From Candidatus Sulfotelmatobacter sp. (GTDB lineage: Bacteria; Acidobacteriota; Terriglobia; Terriglobales; SbA1): a stretch of 7,967 bases of DNA. The position numbers were made by a program, and so were the translations under genes. The notes under the pieces are model-generated. The model saw only the letters and a list, made by a program, of their open reading frames with translations, did no database searches and was not told the origin of the DNA. Shown one piece after another: positions 1 to 5,994 of the stretch (position 1 is its first letter; every line of letters starts with the position of its first letter). The stretch is taken from the NCBI GenBank assembly GCA_030151135.1, contig JASLEQ010000481.1, positions 1 through 7,967 on the forward strand. The letters run 5' to 3'.

Positions 1-249
1 CAACTCTCCGTTCCAGAGGCGCTTTCGGCGTTGGTCTCGAAATATCTGGATTGTGTGGTCGCTGTCGAGCAGGCTGAGCTCGAAATATTCTTCGGAAATT
101 TCGTCGCACGCTCGAAGGTGAAAGAGGCAGTGAACGCGCTACTCGCTGCGCGGGAGTTGAGCTTCGTGCATGTCAGCGGACGATCCATGTTGCAGATTAC
201 GCCAGAGAAGGTGGCGGTGGTTCCGGCCCCGCGCAGGGAGGTTCGCTAA
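1..249 (+). CDS. C-terminal fragment of an unidentified protein, winged-helix-like
   Basis: The reading frame is open from the first base and ends at TAA 247-249, so only the last 82 residues are present and the true start lies upstream. A TTG at 31 could serve as a start, but the frame continues to the window edge, so truncation is more likely. The fragment looks like a helix-rich fold ending in a small beta wing. An amphipathic helix (about residues 5-19) is followed by a segment around AELEIFF and KVKEAVNALLAARELSFVHV, then a strand with GRSMLQIT, which is the pattern of a winged-helix DNA-binding domain. The tail is short, Pro- and Arg-rich. I do not recognise the family. C-terminal domains of helicase- or glycosylase-like proteins are possible but unproven. 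The PhyH-type dioxygenase gene starts 4 nt downstream, so the two are probably co-transcribed. Confidence 0.6.
   Translation, partial: QLSVPEALSALVSKYLDCVVAVEQAELEIFFGNFVARSKVKEAVNALLAARELSFVHVSGRSMLQITPEKVAVVPAPRREVR
236..241 (+). promoter_or_regulatory. Shine-Dalgarno site for the PhyH-type dioxygenase
   Basis: GGGAGG lies inside the last codons of the upstream gene, 12 nt before the ATG at 254. The spacing is a little long, but this is the only purine-rich site nearby. It supports the ATG at 254 over the in-frame upstream start at 170, which would add 28 Arg/Cys-rich residues that do not look like the family. Confidence 0.45.
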
Positions 250-253
250 CTGC

Positions 254-937
254 ATGGCTCTGGGCCAAGTCATCCAGGATAGCGGTTTTGCAGTCTTGCC
301 GGCATTATTCTCTCCGGATTTCGTGGACCGTTTTTCGCGGGAGATGGTTGATCTGTTGCCCTCGCGGAGCGGCGCTGGCATTCGACACGCATTGCGGTTC
401 GAACCGGTCGCGGCTCTTGCAGGAGATTCCCGCCTGGCTGATGTAGCCTGCGAGGTTCTCGGAAACAAGGCATTTCCCTTTCGTGCGACTTTATTCGAAA
501 AATCCCCCGCGTCCAATTGGCTGGTGGTCTGGCATCAGGACACGGCGTTGCCAGTGCGAGAACGTATCGATGTCCGAGGATGGGGGCCGTGGTCGATAAA
601 AGAGGATATCAACTATGCGCACGCGCCGGCCGGAGTGCTGTCGCAAATCCTGGCGCTGCGCATTCATCTGGACGATTCAAGCGCGGAGAGCGGCCCTTTT
701 CGGGTTCTTCCCAGATCGCACATGCTCGGTGTACTCAGTGATGAAGGCATCCGGGATTTAGCAGTGCGGATTACGCCCGTCGACTGCGTTTCGGCGAAGG
801 GCGGAGTGGTCGCGATGCGGCCACTGCTGGTTCATGCCTCGTCGAAATCACATACGGCGACATCCCGGCGAGTGCTCCACATCGAATACGCGGCGACCGA
901 TTCGATTGCAGATCCATTGCGATTAGCCACCGCCTGA
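254..937 (+). CDS. Phytanoyl-CoA dioxygenase (PhyH) family protein
   Basis: This is a predicted cytoplasmic Fe(II)/2-oxoglutarate-dependent oxygenase of 227 aa, at the short end for the family. The facial triad is visible: His94 and Asp96 in WHQD, and His194 in RPLLVHAS. Arg205 or Arg206 (TSRRVLHIEYA) is the likely 2-oxoglutarate anchor. The segment GPFRVLPRSH (148-157) is the PhyH core strand before the second half of the jelly roll, and LRIHLDD (135-141) is the conserved strand ahead of it. The family uses O2 and 2-oxoglutarate to hydroxylate a substrate, which cannot be read from the sequence. Bacterial members act on diverse small molecules, so phytanoyl-CoA itself is unlikely. I chose ATG 254 because the conserved N-terminus (QVIQDSGFAVLPALFS) begins right there. 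It sits 4 nt after the upstream stop and 4 nt before gluQ, so a shared transcript is expected. Family call is firm; substrate unknown. Confidence 0.9.
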   Translation: MALGQVIQDSGFAVLPALFSPDFVDRFSREMVDLLPSRSGAGIRHALRFEPVAALAGDSRLADVACEVLGNKAFPFRATLFEKSPASNWLVVWHQDTALPVRERIDVRGWGPWSIKEDINYAHAPAGVLSQILALRIHLDDSSAESGPFRVLPRSHMLGVLSDEGIRDLAVRITPVDCVSAKGGVVAMRPLLVHASSKSHTATSRRVLHIEYAATDSIADPLRLATA

Positions 938-941
938 AAAC

Positions 942-1862
942 GTGAACTCGACGTCAATCCATACTCAGCCTTATCGCGGCAGAATTGCGCCTTCCCCAAC
1001 AGGGCTGCTTCATATCGGGCACGCGTGTACGTTTTGGATTGCCGCGCAGCGCGCAGAGGATCGCCGTGGCATGTTGATTCTTCGCAACGAAGACCTCGAT
1101 CACCAGCGCTGCCGGCAGGAGTTTGTCGAAGCGATGATCGAGGATCTGCGGTGGCTCGGTATCTGCTGGCAAGAAGGTCCGGACTGCGGCGGGCCTGTCG
1201 GTCCGTACACGCAGAGCGAGCGGCAGACCCACTATCTTTGTGCCTGGAAACGATTGCTCGAGCAGGGCGCGATTTACCCCTGCACTTGTTCTCGGAAGGA
1301 TGTAGCGTCATCTGCTGGCGCCCCGAACGAGGGCGACGATGAACCGGTGTATTCGGGAAAGTGCCGACCGGGGTTCACCGGAGAGGATACCGGTCTTCGT
1401 CTCGCGGGGCCGACCGAGTGGTCCGCTCCTGCACAAAGTCGGCCTGCGGGATTTAATTGGCGATTTCGCGTGCCCGATGGCGAGGAGATTTCTTTTCTCG
1501 ACAATCACCTGGGCCCGCAGACGTTCGTGGCCGGCCGTGATTTCGGTGATTTCATCGTGTGGCGTCGCGATGACGTTCCCGCGTATCAGTTGGCGGTTGT
1601 GGTGGATGATGCCGCAATGGGCATTACCGAAGTTGTGCGAGGAGCCGATCTGCTGAAATCCACGGCGCGGCAAATCCTTCTCCTCCGTGCATTGAATTTT
1701 CCCATCCCGGATTTTTATCACTGCGATCTGGTGCGCGACGAAGCGGGTGTCCGGCTGGCCAAGCGGCACGACTCGCTCAGTATTCGCAAGCTGAGGGAGA
1801 TAGGATGGACGCCGGAGCGGGTGCGGGGAGGGCCGCTTCCCAACTCCGAGATTTCAGAATGA
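942..1862 (+). CDS. gluQ: Glutamyl-Q tRNA(Asp) synthetase
   Basis: A truncated paralogue of glutamyl-tRNA synthetase that activates glutamate and attaches it to the queuosine base at position 34 of tRNA(Asp). At 306 aa it has the family length: the catalytic Rossmann domain is present and the anticodon-binding domain is absent. Visible motifs are RIAPSPTG (14-21), the class I signature HIGH (24-27), LRNEDLD (47-53), and the KMSKS-equivalent AKRHDS (273-278) in the degenerate form common in this family. A probable zinc site is Cys114, Cys116, Tyr137 and Cys141 (PCTC and YSGKC), matching the C-x-C/Y-x3-C set of characterised GluQRS enzymes. The start is GTG 942, 4 nt after the PhyH stop. No clear Shine-Dalgarno precedes it, so translation is probably coupled. 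No ATG lies between this GTG and the first conserved motif. The stop TGA (1860-1862) overlaps a possible cmk start. Confidence 0.95.
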   Translation: MNSTSIHTQPYRGRIAPSPTGLLHIGHACTFWIAAQRAEDRRGMLILRNEDLDHQRCRQEFVEAMIEDLRWLGICWQEGPDCGGPVGPYTQSERQTHYLCAWKRLLEQGAIYPCTCSRKDVASSAGAPNEGDDEPVYSGKCRPGFTGEDTGLRLAGPTEWSAPAQSRPAGFNWRFRVPDGEEISFLDNHLGPQTFVAGRDFGDFIVWRRDDVPAYQLAVVVDDAAMGITEVVRGADLLKSTARQILLLRALNFPIPDFYHCDLVRDEAGVRLAKRHDSLSIRKLREIGWTPERVRGGPLPNSEISE

Positions 1863-1892
1863 GCATGATTAAGTCGCGCCCTTCCCACCGTG

Positions 1893-1898
1893 TACAAT
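1893..1898 (+). promoter_or_regulatory. Possible -10 element (TACAAT) for cmk
   Basis: TACAAT sits in the short gluQ-cmk interval, 11 nt before the ATG at 1910. The best -35 candidate, TTAAGT at 1869-1874 with an 18-nt spacer, matches TTGACA at only three positions. If functional, transcription would begin close to the start codon and give a nearly leaderless cmk mRNA, which would fit the lack of a Shine-Dalgarno there. This is a weak call from the hexamer alone. Confidence 0.25.
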
Positions 1899-1909
1899 CT
1901 TGCTGCGAC

Positions 1910-2614
1910 ATGAACGAACAGGCCACTGAGCAACATCCCCGAAAACTGATCATTGCGATTGACGGTCCCGCCGGAGCAGGGAAGAGCACGATTGCCGCGC
2001 GTCTGGCACGCAAGCTTGGGTACGTGAATCTGGAGAGTGGAGCTATGTATCGTGCGCTGGCACTCAAAGCGATCGATAGAGACACTTCTTTCGAAGATGA
2101 AGCCGCTCTGGTAAAACTGGCCGACGGGTCCAATATTCGGCTGGAGCCCACTCTTACAGGAAACCGGACTGTGCTCGACGGGAAAGATGTATCGCAGCGG
2201 ATTCGCGAACGCGATGTGACCGAAGGAGCCTCAAAGATTTCCGTTCACCCGAAAGTTCGCGAGTGGATGGTATCTCATCAACGTGCCATGGGGGCCGGGG
2301 GCGGCGTTGTGATGGAAGGCCGTGATATCGGCACAAAAGTTTTTCCCGATGCCGACCTGAAGATTTTTCTGGATGCTGATCCCGTGATTCGCGAGCAGCG
2401 CCGTATGGCGCAGCAGAGGATCTCGGGGCCAGTTTCTCCGAACGTCGCGGCAGAGTTGCGCGAGCGCGATCATCGTGACCGCACGCGAGCGGCTTCTCCG
2501 CTCGTCGCTGCCGATGACGCAGTGGTGATCAACTCGACTTCAATGAGTGAGGACGATGTATTAGCGCAAGTCGAGCAGATGGTTCGGCATAAGCAAGGGA
2601 TCGGCCTCCGTTAG
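1910..2614 (+). CDS. cmk: Cytidylate kinase
   Basis: A P-loop nucleoside monophosphate kinase that phosphorylates CMP and dCMP to the diphosphates, using ATP, in the pyrimidine salvage and recycling pathway. It is cytoplasmic. From ATG 1910 the protein has 234 aa, close to the usual length of about 225. Motifs run in the expected order: Walker A GPAGAGKS (19-26), SGAMYR (43-48) in the NMP-binding region, EGRDIGT (136-142), the lid segment RERDHRDR (184-191), and RAASPLVAADDAVVINST (193-210). All hallmark residues are intact. The start is uncertain. ATG 1859 overlaps the gluQ stop as ATGA and would add 17 residues; ATG 1865 would add 15. I prefer 1910 because cytidylate kinases begin only a few residues before the IAIDGP strand and the extension does not look like family sequence. 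Gene identity is firm and the start is not. Confidence 0.95.
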   Translation: MNEQATEQHPRKLIIAIDGPAGAGKSTIAARLARKLGYVNLESGAMYRALALKAIDRDTSFEDEAALVKLADGSNIRLEPTLTGNRTVLDGKDVSQRIRERDVTEGASKISVHPKVREWMVSHQRAMGAGGGVVMEGRDIGTKVFPDADLKIFLDADPVIREQRRMAQQRISGPVSPNVAAELRERDHRDRTRAASPLVAADDAVVINSTSMSEDDVLAQVEQMVRHKQGIGLR

Positions 2615-2658
2615 CGGTCCGGTTTAAAGCCCCGCAGTTGACACTCATTCGGCCTTGA
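2615..2658. other. Short convergent intergenic gap
   Basis: 44 nt separate the cmk stop from the stop of the opposite-strand DUF4097 gene. I see no G+C-rich hairpin followed by a T-run on either strand, so no intrinsic terminator can be called here. Termination may be Rho-dependent or may lie inside the coding ends. Confidence 0.6.
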
Positions 2659-4152
2659 TCAGTTATCCGTTGGCTGCGGCTCGGCTTTCGGCTTGGGCAA
2701 AGCCTTTCCGGACTTGCCCACCGCTGGAGGAGCGGGAGGCGCAGGTGGAGTAGCCGAGGCTTTGCGGATCTCGATTCCTTCGTGTTCGTTGTTGATGACG
2801 ATGTGAGATGCTCCGTTCCCTACGCTTCCGCTTGCCTTAGCTTCGTGTTCGTCGTTATTGACCTTCAGGTCGGGGAAATCCGACTGGATCTCACCGCCGC
2901 GCGTCCGAGCATCGAGTCGAAATCCGGCCTTATCGGGAACGCTGATTTGAACGTCGCCATTTCGATTGTCGACTTGGACATTGCCCAGAGTCTTCATGTC
3001 GAGTTCGACCGTGCCATTATCGTCCTGCAGGCGTACGTCGCCAGAAACGCTCTCGAGACGTATGTTCTTGGATCGCGTCGTCAGGTGCAGCGGACCGGTG
3101 ATATCTTCCGCGTGCAGATCATCGGAATCAAGGTCCAGCGACCCGCCGACTCGTGACAACTCCATGTCCGTACGCGAAGATTTGAACGTGACGGTCTTCG
3201 CCACGCGTTCGAGCTTGATGCTTTCCTGAAACTCGCCATCGAGTTGCACTGAGCCTTTTATATCCGAAACGCTCAATTCGTTTACGCGCCCATCAACGTG
3301 TACATCTCCCGAAACCTGCTCGATTTTGACAGAACCTTTTTCCTGGCTGACTTTCACATTGCCAGTGATGTCATCGACCGAGGTATCGGAGTGCTGGGTG
3401 GAGACCTCAACGTTGCCAGTGCGGCCGCTGACGCTTACGTCCCCACGGCGTGAAGTTATAGTGAGCGGAGCTTTTCGGGGCACTGAAATGTCGAGATCGG
3501 TTTCTACAGAGTGGTCTCCGGCGCCTTCTACTTTGGCATCGACCGTAACGAGGCCACCAATCCCTGTGATCGTAGGCTTGGTCTGATCGTTGTACTTGTC
3601 CGCATCTGTTTGATTGTCAGCGCCAATTCGCTTGCGAACGACGACCGTAATCTTGTTATCGTCGGAAGCGTGGACGCTGACTGCTCCGTGATTGTCAATC
3701 ACCTTTAGGCTTGCGTCCGCGGGAAAATCCTGCTCAAGGTGATCGCTGAAGTTGTAGTTCTCGCCAAAGATATTCGGGAAGTCGCTGTCGTCGCCCATCT
3801 GATCCCGTATCCCAGACCAGTTGACGCGTTCGACCTGATTCGCGATCAAGCCGAAGACGATAATCAGAACGACCAGAATGACGCCGCCTGCTCCGATTCC
3901 AGAAGCACGTACGTGATGGCGCTGGGCTTGCTGATGCTCGATGATCTTGATCACCCCCCACAGAATGAGGAGCACCGGCCAGTAGCTCGCGAATAGATGC
4001 GCCAGCTTTCCGACCGACAATACCCGCATGGTGCCGAGCAGAAAGATAATGCCCAATATGATCAGCACAACCGCTCCGGCGAGAGAGCGCTGACGCGGCG
4101 GCGGTGGCAACGGAACCTGCGAATACTGCGGAGTGGTCACTGGGTTAGACAT
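2659..4152 (-). CDS. LiaF-type membrane module plus DUF4097 (toastrack-like) beta-repeat protein
   Basis: A 497-aa membrane-anchored protein with no recognisable enzyme motif. A Pro-rich cytoplasmic N-terminus (11-20) leads to three predicted membrane segments (about 24-42, 52-71 and 85-104). The first two form the LiaI/LiaF-type pattern LGIIFLL...YWPVLLILWGV. From about 147 to 465 the protein is strand-rich and alternates hydrophobic and polar residues, as in DUF4097 'putative adhesin' domains. Residues 245-405 form about nine tandem units of 16-19 residues, each starting near (T/S)G-(N/D/S)-V-x-(V/L). The C-terminus (468-497) is a Pro/Lys tail. Related LiaF proteins sense or dampen envelope stress in other bacteria; the role here is inferred. 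The start ATG 4152 overlaps the upstream gene by 8 nt and has a good Shine-Dalgarno. It is the last gene of the sigma-factor operon. An extracytoplasmic repeat domain is likely, but its ligand is unknown. Confidence 0.85.
   Translation of the reverse strand: MSNPVTTPQYSQVPLPPPPRQRSLAGAVVLIILGIIFLLGTMRVLSVGKLAHLFASYWPVLLILWGVIKIIEHQQAQRHHVRASGIGAGGVILVVLIIVFGLIANQVERVNWSGIRDQMGDDSDFPNIFGENYNFSDHLEQDFPADASLKVIDNHGAVSVHASDDNKITVVVRKRIGADNQTDADKYNDQTKPTITGIGGLVTVDAKVEGAGDHSVETDLDISVPRKAPLTITSRRGDVSVSGRTGNVEVSTQHSDTSVDDITGNVKVSQEKGSVKIEQVSGDVHVDGRVNELSVSDIKGSVQLDGEFQESIKLERVAKTVTFKSSRTDMELSRVGGSLDLDSDDLHAEDITGPLHLTTRSKNIRLESVSGDVRLQDDNGTVELDMKTLGNVQVDNRNGDVQISVPDKAGFRLDARTRGGEIQSDFPDLKVNNDEHEAKASGSVGNGASHIVINNEHEGIEIRKASATPPAPPAPPAVGKSGKALPKPKAEPQPTDN
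2938..3420 (-). repeat. Tandem beta-repeat region, about nine 16-19-residue units
   Basis: Within the DUF4097 protein, residues 245-405 divide into units at 245-262, 263-280, 281-298, 299-317, 318-335, 336-351, 352-369, 370-388 and 389-405. Most open with a small residue and Gly, followed by two short alternating strands ending in (E/D/S)-x-(V/I). The repeat is visible at protein level only and the DNA has diverged, so this is an old structural repeat (beta-helix or toastrack-like), not a recent duplication. Confidence 0.7.
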
Positions 4153-5239
4153 TTTTCACCTCGCCAGAGGAGGAGGCGTTTGAGTCCGGAGCTGCAGCGC
4201 TCGAAGCGGGATTCTGATACGTTCCCGGCATTCCCGGTGGGGGAGGAGTGCTCGGCGGATATCCTGGCGCTCCCGGAGGAAGCGGCCCGACGTGACCGTT
4301 GTAAGAGGCGTTGCTCTGCACGAGCTTCACCACGCCAATGACGAGCAGAATGGCCGGCCATGTCTTGCCGAAATCGATGGACGAAAGCTCATCGAGCAGG
4401 AAGAGCACGCCGAGCGTGGTCACGACAGCAGGAAACATGAGCCGTCGAGTTTTGCAGCGGTCGCAAACACATGCCGGGCGATAACTACCCAACAATCCCC
4501 ATTGCTTGGCAAATGCCCAGACACCCAAGGCGATAAGGATTAAAGGCCAGTAGCGATGCAGGCTGAAATCAAACGCGGTATTGATCAGGAACAATATGCC
4601 AAGGGCAATCAGAACAGCCGCTGCAATGGGAATCTTCGTGCCTTCAGCTCTGTCAGCGCCCGCGGTGGGAACGCCGCCGGTTCCAAACATTGATGCCAGT
4701 CCAAACGGATCTGGCGCAGGTTCTCCCATCTGAATGGCCCGCGCGGTGCGAGCTGCGTCGATGATCTGGTAGACGTAGAAGAACGCGATGCCGATGCCGA
4801 GCACCATGTGCACATACCACGGCACATCGGAGCTGACGCCGATGATCAACAGCACCATGATCACCAGGTGAGACAAGCCTTTCGCGTATTGCGAGCAATA
4901 CACGGCGCCGACGCCGAAAGGGAAGAACCCCGCGAGCATTCCCGCGACCGCAGGATTCGGACCAGTCGCCGGACCGGGCGCGACCTTCACACCAAGGCCC
5001 TGATCCATGAACTGCTGGTAGCCGGTCTGCGGCGGTACAAAGCCAGGTGCGGGCGGGACGTAGCCCGGTTGTGGCGGAACGTAGCCTGGAGCGGATTGCG
5101 TACCTTCCATGCGCGCAGCCAGGCAGGCTTCGCAGTAGATCACTCCGCGGACGTCGCGGGTGCATTGATTACAAAGTGGCTTGCCGCACGTGCGGCAGAA
5201 CGCCACCGCAGCTTGATCGCTGTGATTGGCGCAGTTCAT
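4145..5239 (-). CDS. B-box zinc-finger membrane protein with two LiaI/LiaF-type (DUF5668-like) modules
   Basis: A 364-aa predicted multi-pass membrane protein. The N-terminus is a B-box-like zinc-binding domain with Cys3, His6, Cys15, Cys18, Cys23, Cys26, Cys36 and Cys39 in regular CxxC-type pairs. A linker carries three PGYVPP-type heptads (51-71). A TM2-like hydrophobic region follows (about 97-160), containing GMLAGFFPFGVGAVYCSQ. Two copies of a LiaI/LiaF-type membrane hairpin come next, about 205-245 and 270-308, each reading LG-(I/V)-LFL...WP-x-(I/L)-L-x-x-x-GV. Between them lies a Cys cluster, C257-x-C259-x2-C262. The C-terminus (315-345) is Pro/Gly-rich. The zinc domain is probably cytoplasmic and may mediate protein contacts; this is inferred. 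The start ATG 5239 overlaps the anti-sigma stop as ATGA and has a strong Shine-Dalgarno. The gene is third in the sigma-factor operon. Its biochemical role is unknown. Confidence 0.85.
   Translation of the reverse strand: MNCANHSDQAAVAFCRTCGKPLCNQCTRDVRGVIYCEACLAARMEGTQSAPGYVPPQPGYVPPAPGFVPPQTGYQQFMDQGLGVKVAPGPATGPNPAVAGMLAGFFPFGVGAVYCSQYAKGLSHLVIMVLLIIGVSSDVPWYVHMVLGIGIAFFYVYQIIDAARTARAIQMGEPAPDPFGLASMFGTGGVPTAGADRAEGTKIPIAAAVLIALGILFLINTAFDFSLHRYWPLILIALGVWAFAKQWGLLGSYRPACVCDRCKTRRLMFPAVVTTLGVLFLLDELSSIDFGKTWPAILLVIGVVKLVQSNASYNGHVGPLPPGAPGYPPSTPPPPGMPGTYQNPASSAAAPDSNASSSGEVKNV
4157..4162 (-). promoter_or_regulatory. Shine-Dalgarno site for the DUF4097 gene
   Basis: On the minus strand GAGGTG lies 4 nt upstream of ATG 4152, inside the end of the B-box gene. 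It fixes the start and the 8-nt overlap and allows independent re-initiation. Confidence 0.7.
5027..5089 (-). repeat. Three 21-bp tandem repeats encoding Pro-rich heptads
   Basis: Three adjacent 21-nt units (5027-5047, 5048-5068, 5069-5089) encode PGFVPPQ, PGYVPPA and PGYVPPQ in the linker of the B-box membrane protein. DNA identity between units is still obvious (a GGCGG-x-AC-x-TAGCC-like core), so copy number could vary between strains by slippage. Confidence 0.8.
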
Positions 5240-5994
5240 ACGAACCTCCTGTACGTGGTCACCGACACTACAGGCAGATCGCGATTGGACGGACCCAGCG
5301 GAACGCTAGCCAGTATAAGTTGCTCCCCCGTCTGGCTGTAATTGCGTTCCTGCTTCTGCTCGGGCTGTTGTGTTGTGTCGTTCTTGCGTTCAATCTGCTT
5401 CGTCCTGCCCGGTTCGGCAGGATTCGTATTGCGCTTGATGGTGCGAAGCGCAGCCTGAACCTCCAGAACTGGACGGACGTTATCGACGTAGCGGACAATC
5501 CGAGCCTGCGTATTGTAGTAGGTTCTTCGGATAGCCGATGGCCGAAGGCTGATTTGGGCCAAGTCCGCGGGCTTTACTCCCGCGACCGTGAGGCTCACCG
5601 ACAGCGCGAAGAAAGCCATGCCGAATGACATGGCAAAGCGCGGTTGGCGAACCAAGTCCCAAATTGGTTCCAGGAACGAGGCCTGTATCTGCTCCCACCA
5701 GGAAATTCGTGGCTGGGACGCAGGTGCACGGGCCAGGAGGCGTTGGGTGTCAACGCCCGTCGTGGATGCCAAAATGTTGTTCACCAGGTTGGCTGGAGGC
5801 TCCACCTCCGTGAGACCTTTCAGCCACTGACGGCCTGCTTCCGCTTCGGCAAGCAGCGGCCCGCAACTCTTGCAAGTGCGGGCATGCGCTTCGAAACGGT
5901 CGAGTTCCGGCCCGCCGAGGACGCCATCAAGCGCGTCCGAAAGGAGCAGGTCGAACTCGTTGCACTGCATTCCGTTATTGGTGTGGTCTGGCAT
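5236..5994 (-). CDS. Membrane-anchored zinc-finger (ZAS/zf-HC2) anti-sigma factor
   Basis: A predicted single-pass inner-membrane anti-sigma factor of 252 aa that would hold the adjacent ECF sigma factor inactive. The N-terminal cytoplasmic domain has the zinc anti-sigma signature: Cys11 plus His37-x3-Cys41-x2-Cys44 in FEAHARTCKSCGPLL. A linker carrying WWEQIQASFLEPIWDL (99-114) leads to a transmembrane helix at about 120-140. The outer part (141-252) has no domain I recognise. It contains a Tyr/Arg-rich stretch (157-185), a Lys/Gln/Glu-rich segment (198-220) and a short hydrophobic end. I chose ATG 5994, which overlaps the sigma stop by one base (TGATG) and has AGGTGA 4 nt upstream. A GTG at 5997 is also in frame but too close to that site. 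Its stop overlaps the next gene as ATGA. Pairing with the sigma factor rests on gene order and domain; any signal releasing it is unknown. Confidence 0.9.
   Translation of the reverse strand: MPDHTNNGMQCNEFDLLLSDALDGVLGGPELDRFEAHARTCKSCGPLLAEAEAGRQWLKGLTEVEPPANLVNNILASTTGVDTQRLLARAPASQPRISWWEQIQASFLEPIWDLVRQPRFAMSFGMAFFALSVSLTVAGVKPADLAQISLRPSAIRRTYYNTQARIVRYVDNVRPVLEVQAALRTIKRNTNPAEPGRTKQIERKNDTTQQPEQKQERNYSQTGEQLILASVPLGPSNRDLPVVSVTTYRRFV
5244..5250 (-). promoter_or_regulatory. Strong Shine-Dalgarno site for the B-box membrane protein
   Basis: On the minus strand AGGAGGT ends 4 nt before ATG 5239, inside the anti-sigma coding sequence. It is the best match to the anti-Shine-Dalgarno in the operon, so this gene may be translated more strongly than its neighbours. 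Confidence 0.75.

Noticed and set aside
170..253. Upstream in-frame start for the PhyH protein at 170
   Set aside because: It would overlap the preceding gene by 80 nt and add 28 Arg/Cys-rich residues unlike the family. The Shine-Dalgarno and conserved N-terminus favour 254.
832..1311. 159-codon minus-strand frame opposite the PhyH and gluQ genes
   Set aside because: It overlaps two confidently identified genes and its translation is compositionally biased, with no motif.
1761..1775. Apparent loss of the KMSKS motif in gluQ, which might mean an inactive enzyme
   Set aside because: The AKRHDS form is common in GluQRS proteins, and the HIGH motif and zinc site are intact, so the enzyme is probably active.
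2600..2658. Possible terminator hairpin after cmk (GGCCTCCG...CGGTCCGG)
   Set aside because: The two arms do not pair well when aligned as an inverted repeat, and no T-run follows.
5047..5628. 193-codon plus-strand frame, with a 177-codon one at 4808-5341
   Set aside because: Both are antisense to the B-box and anti-sigma genes, are Arg/Cys-rich, and lack any recognisable motif, as expected for shadow frames in G+C-rich DNA.
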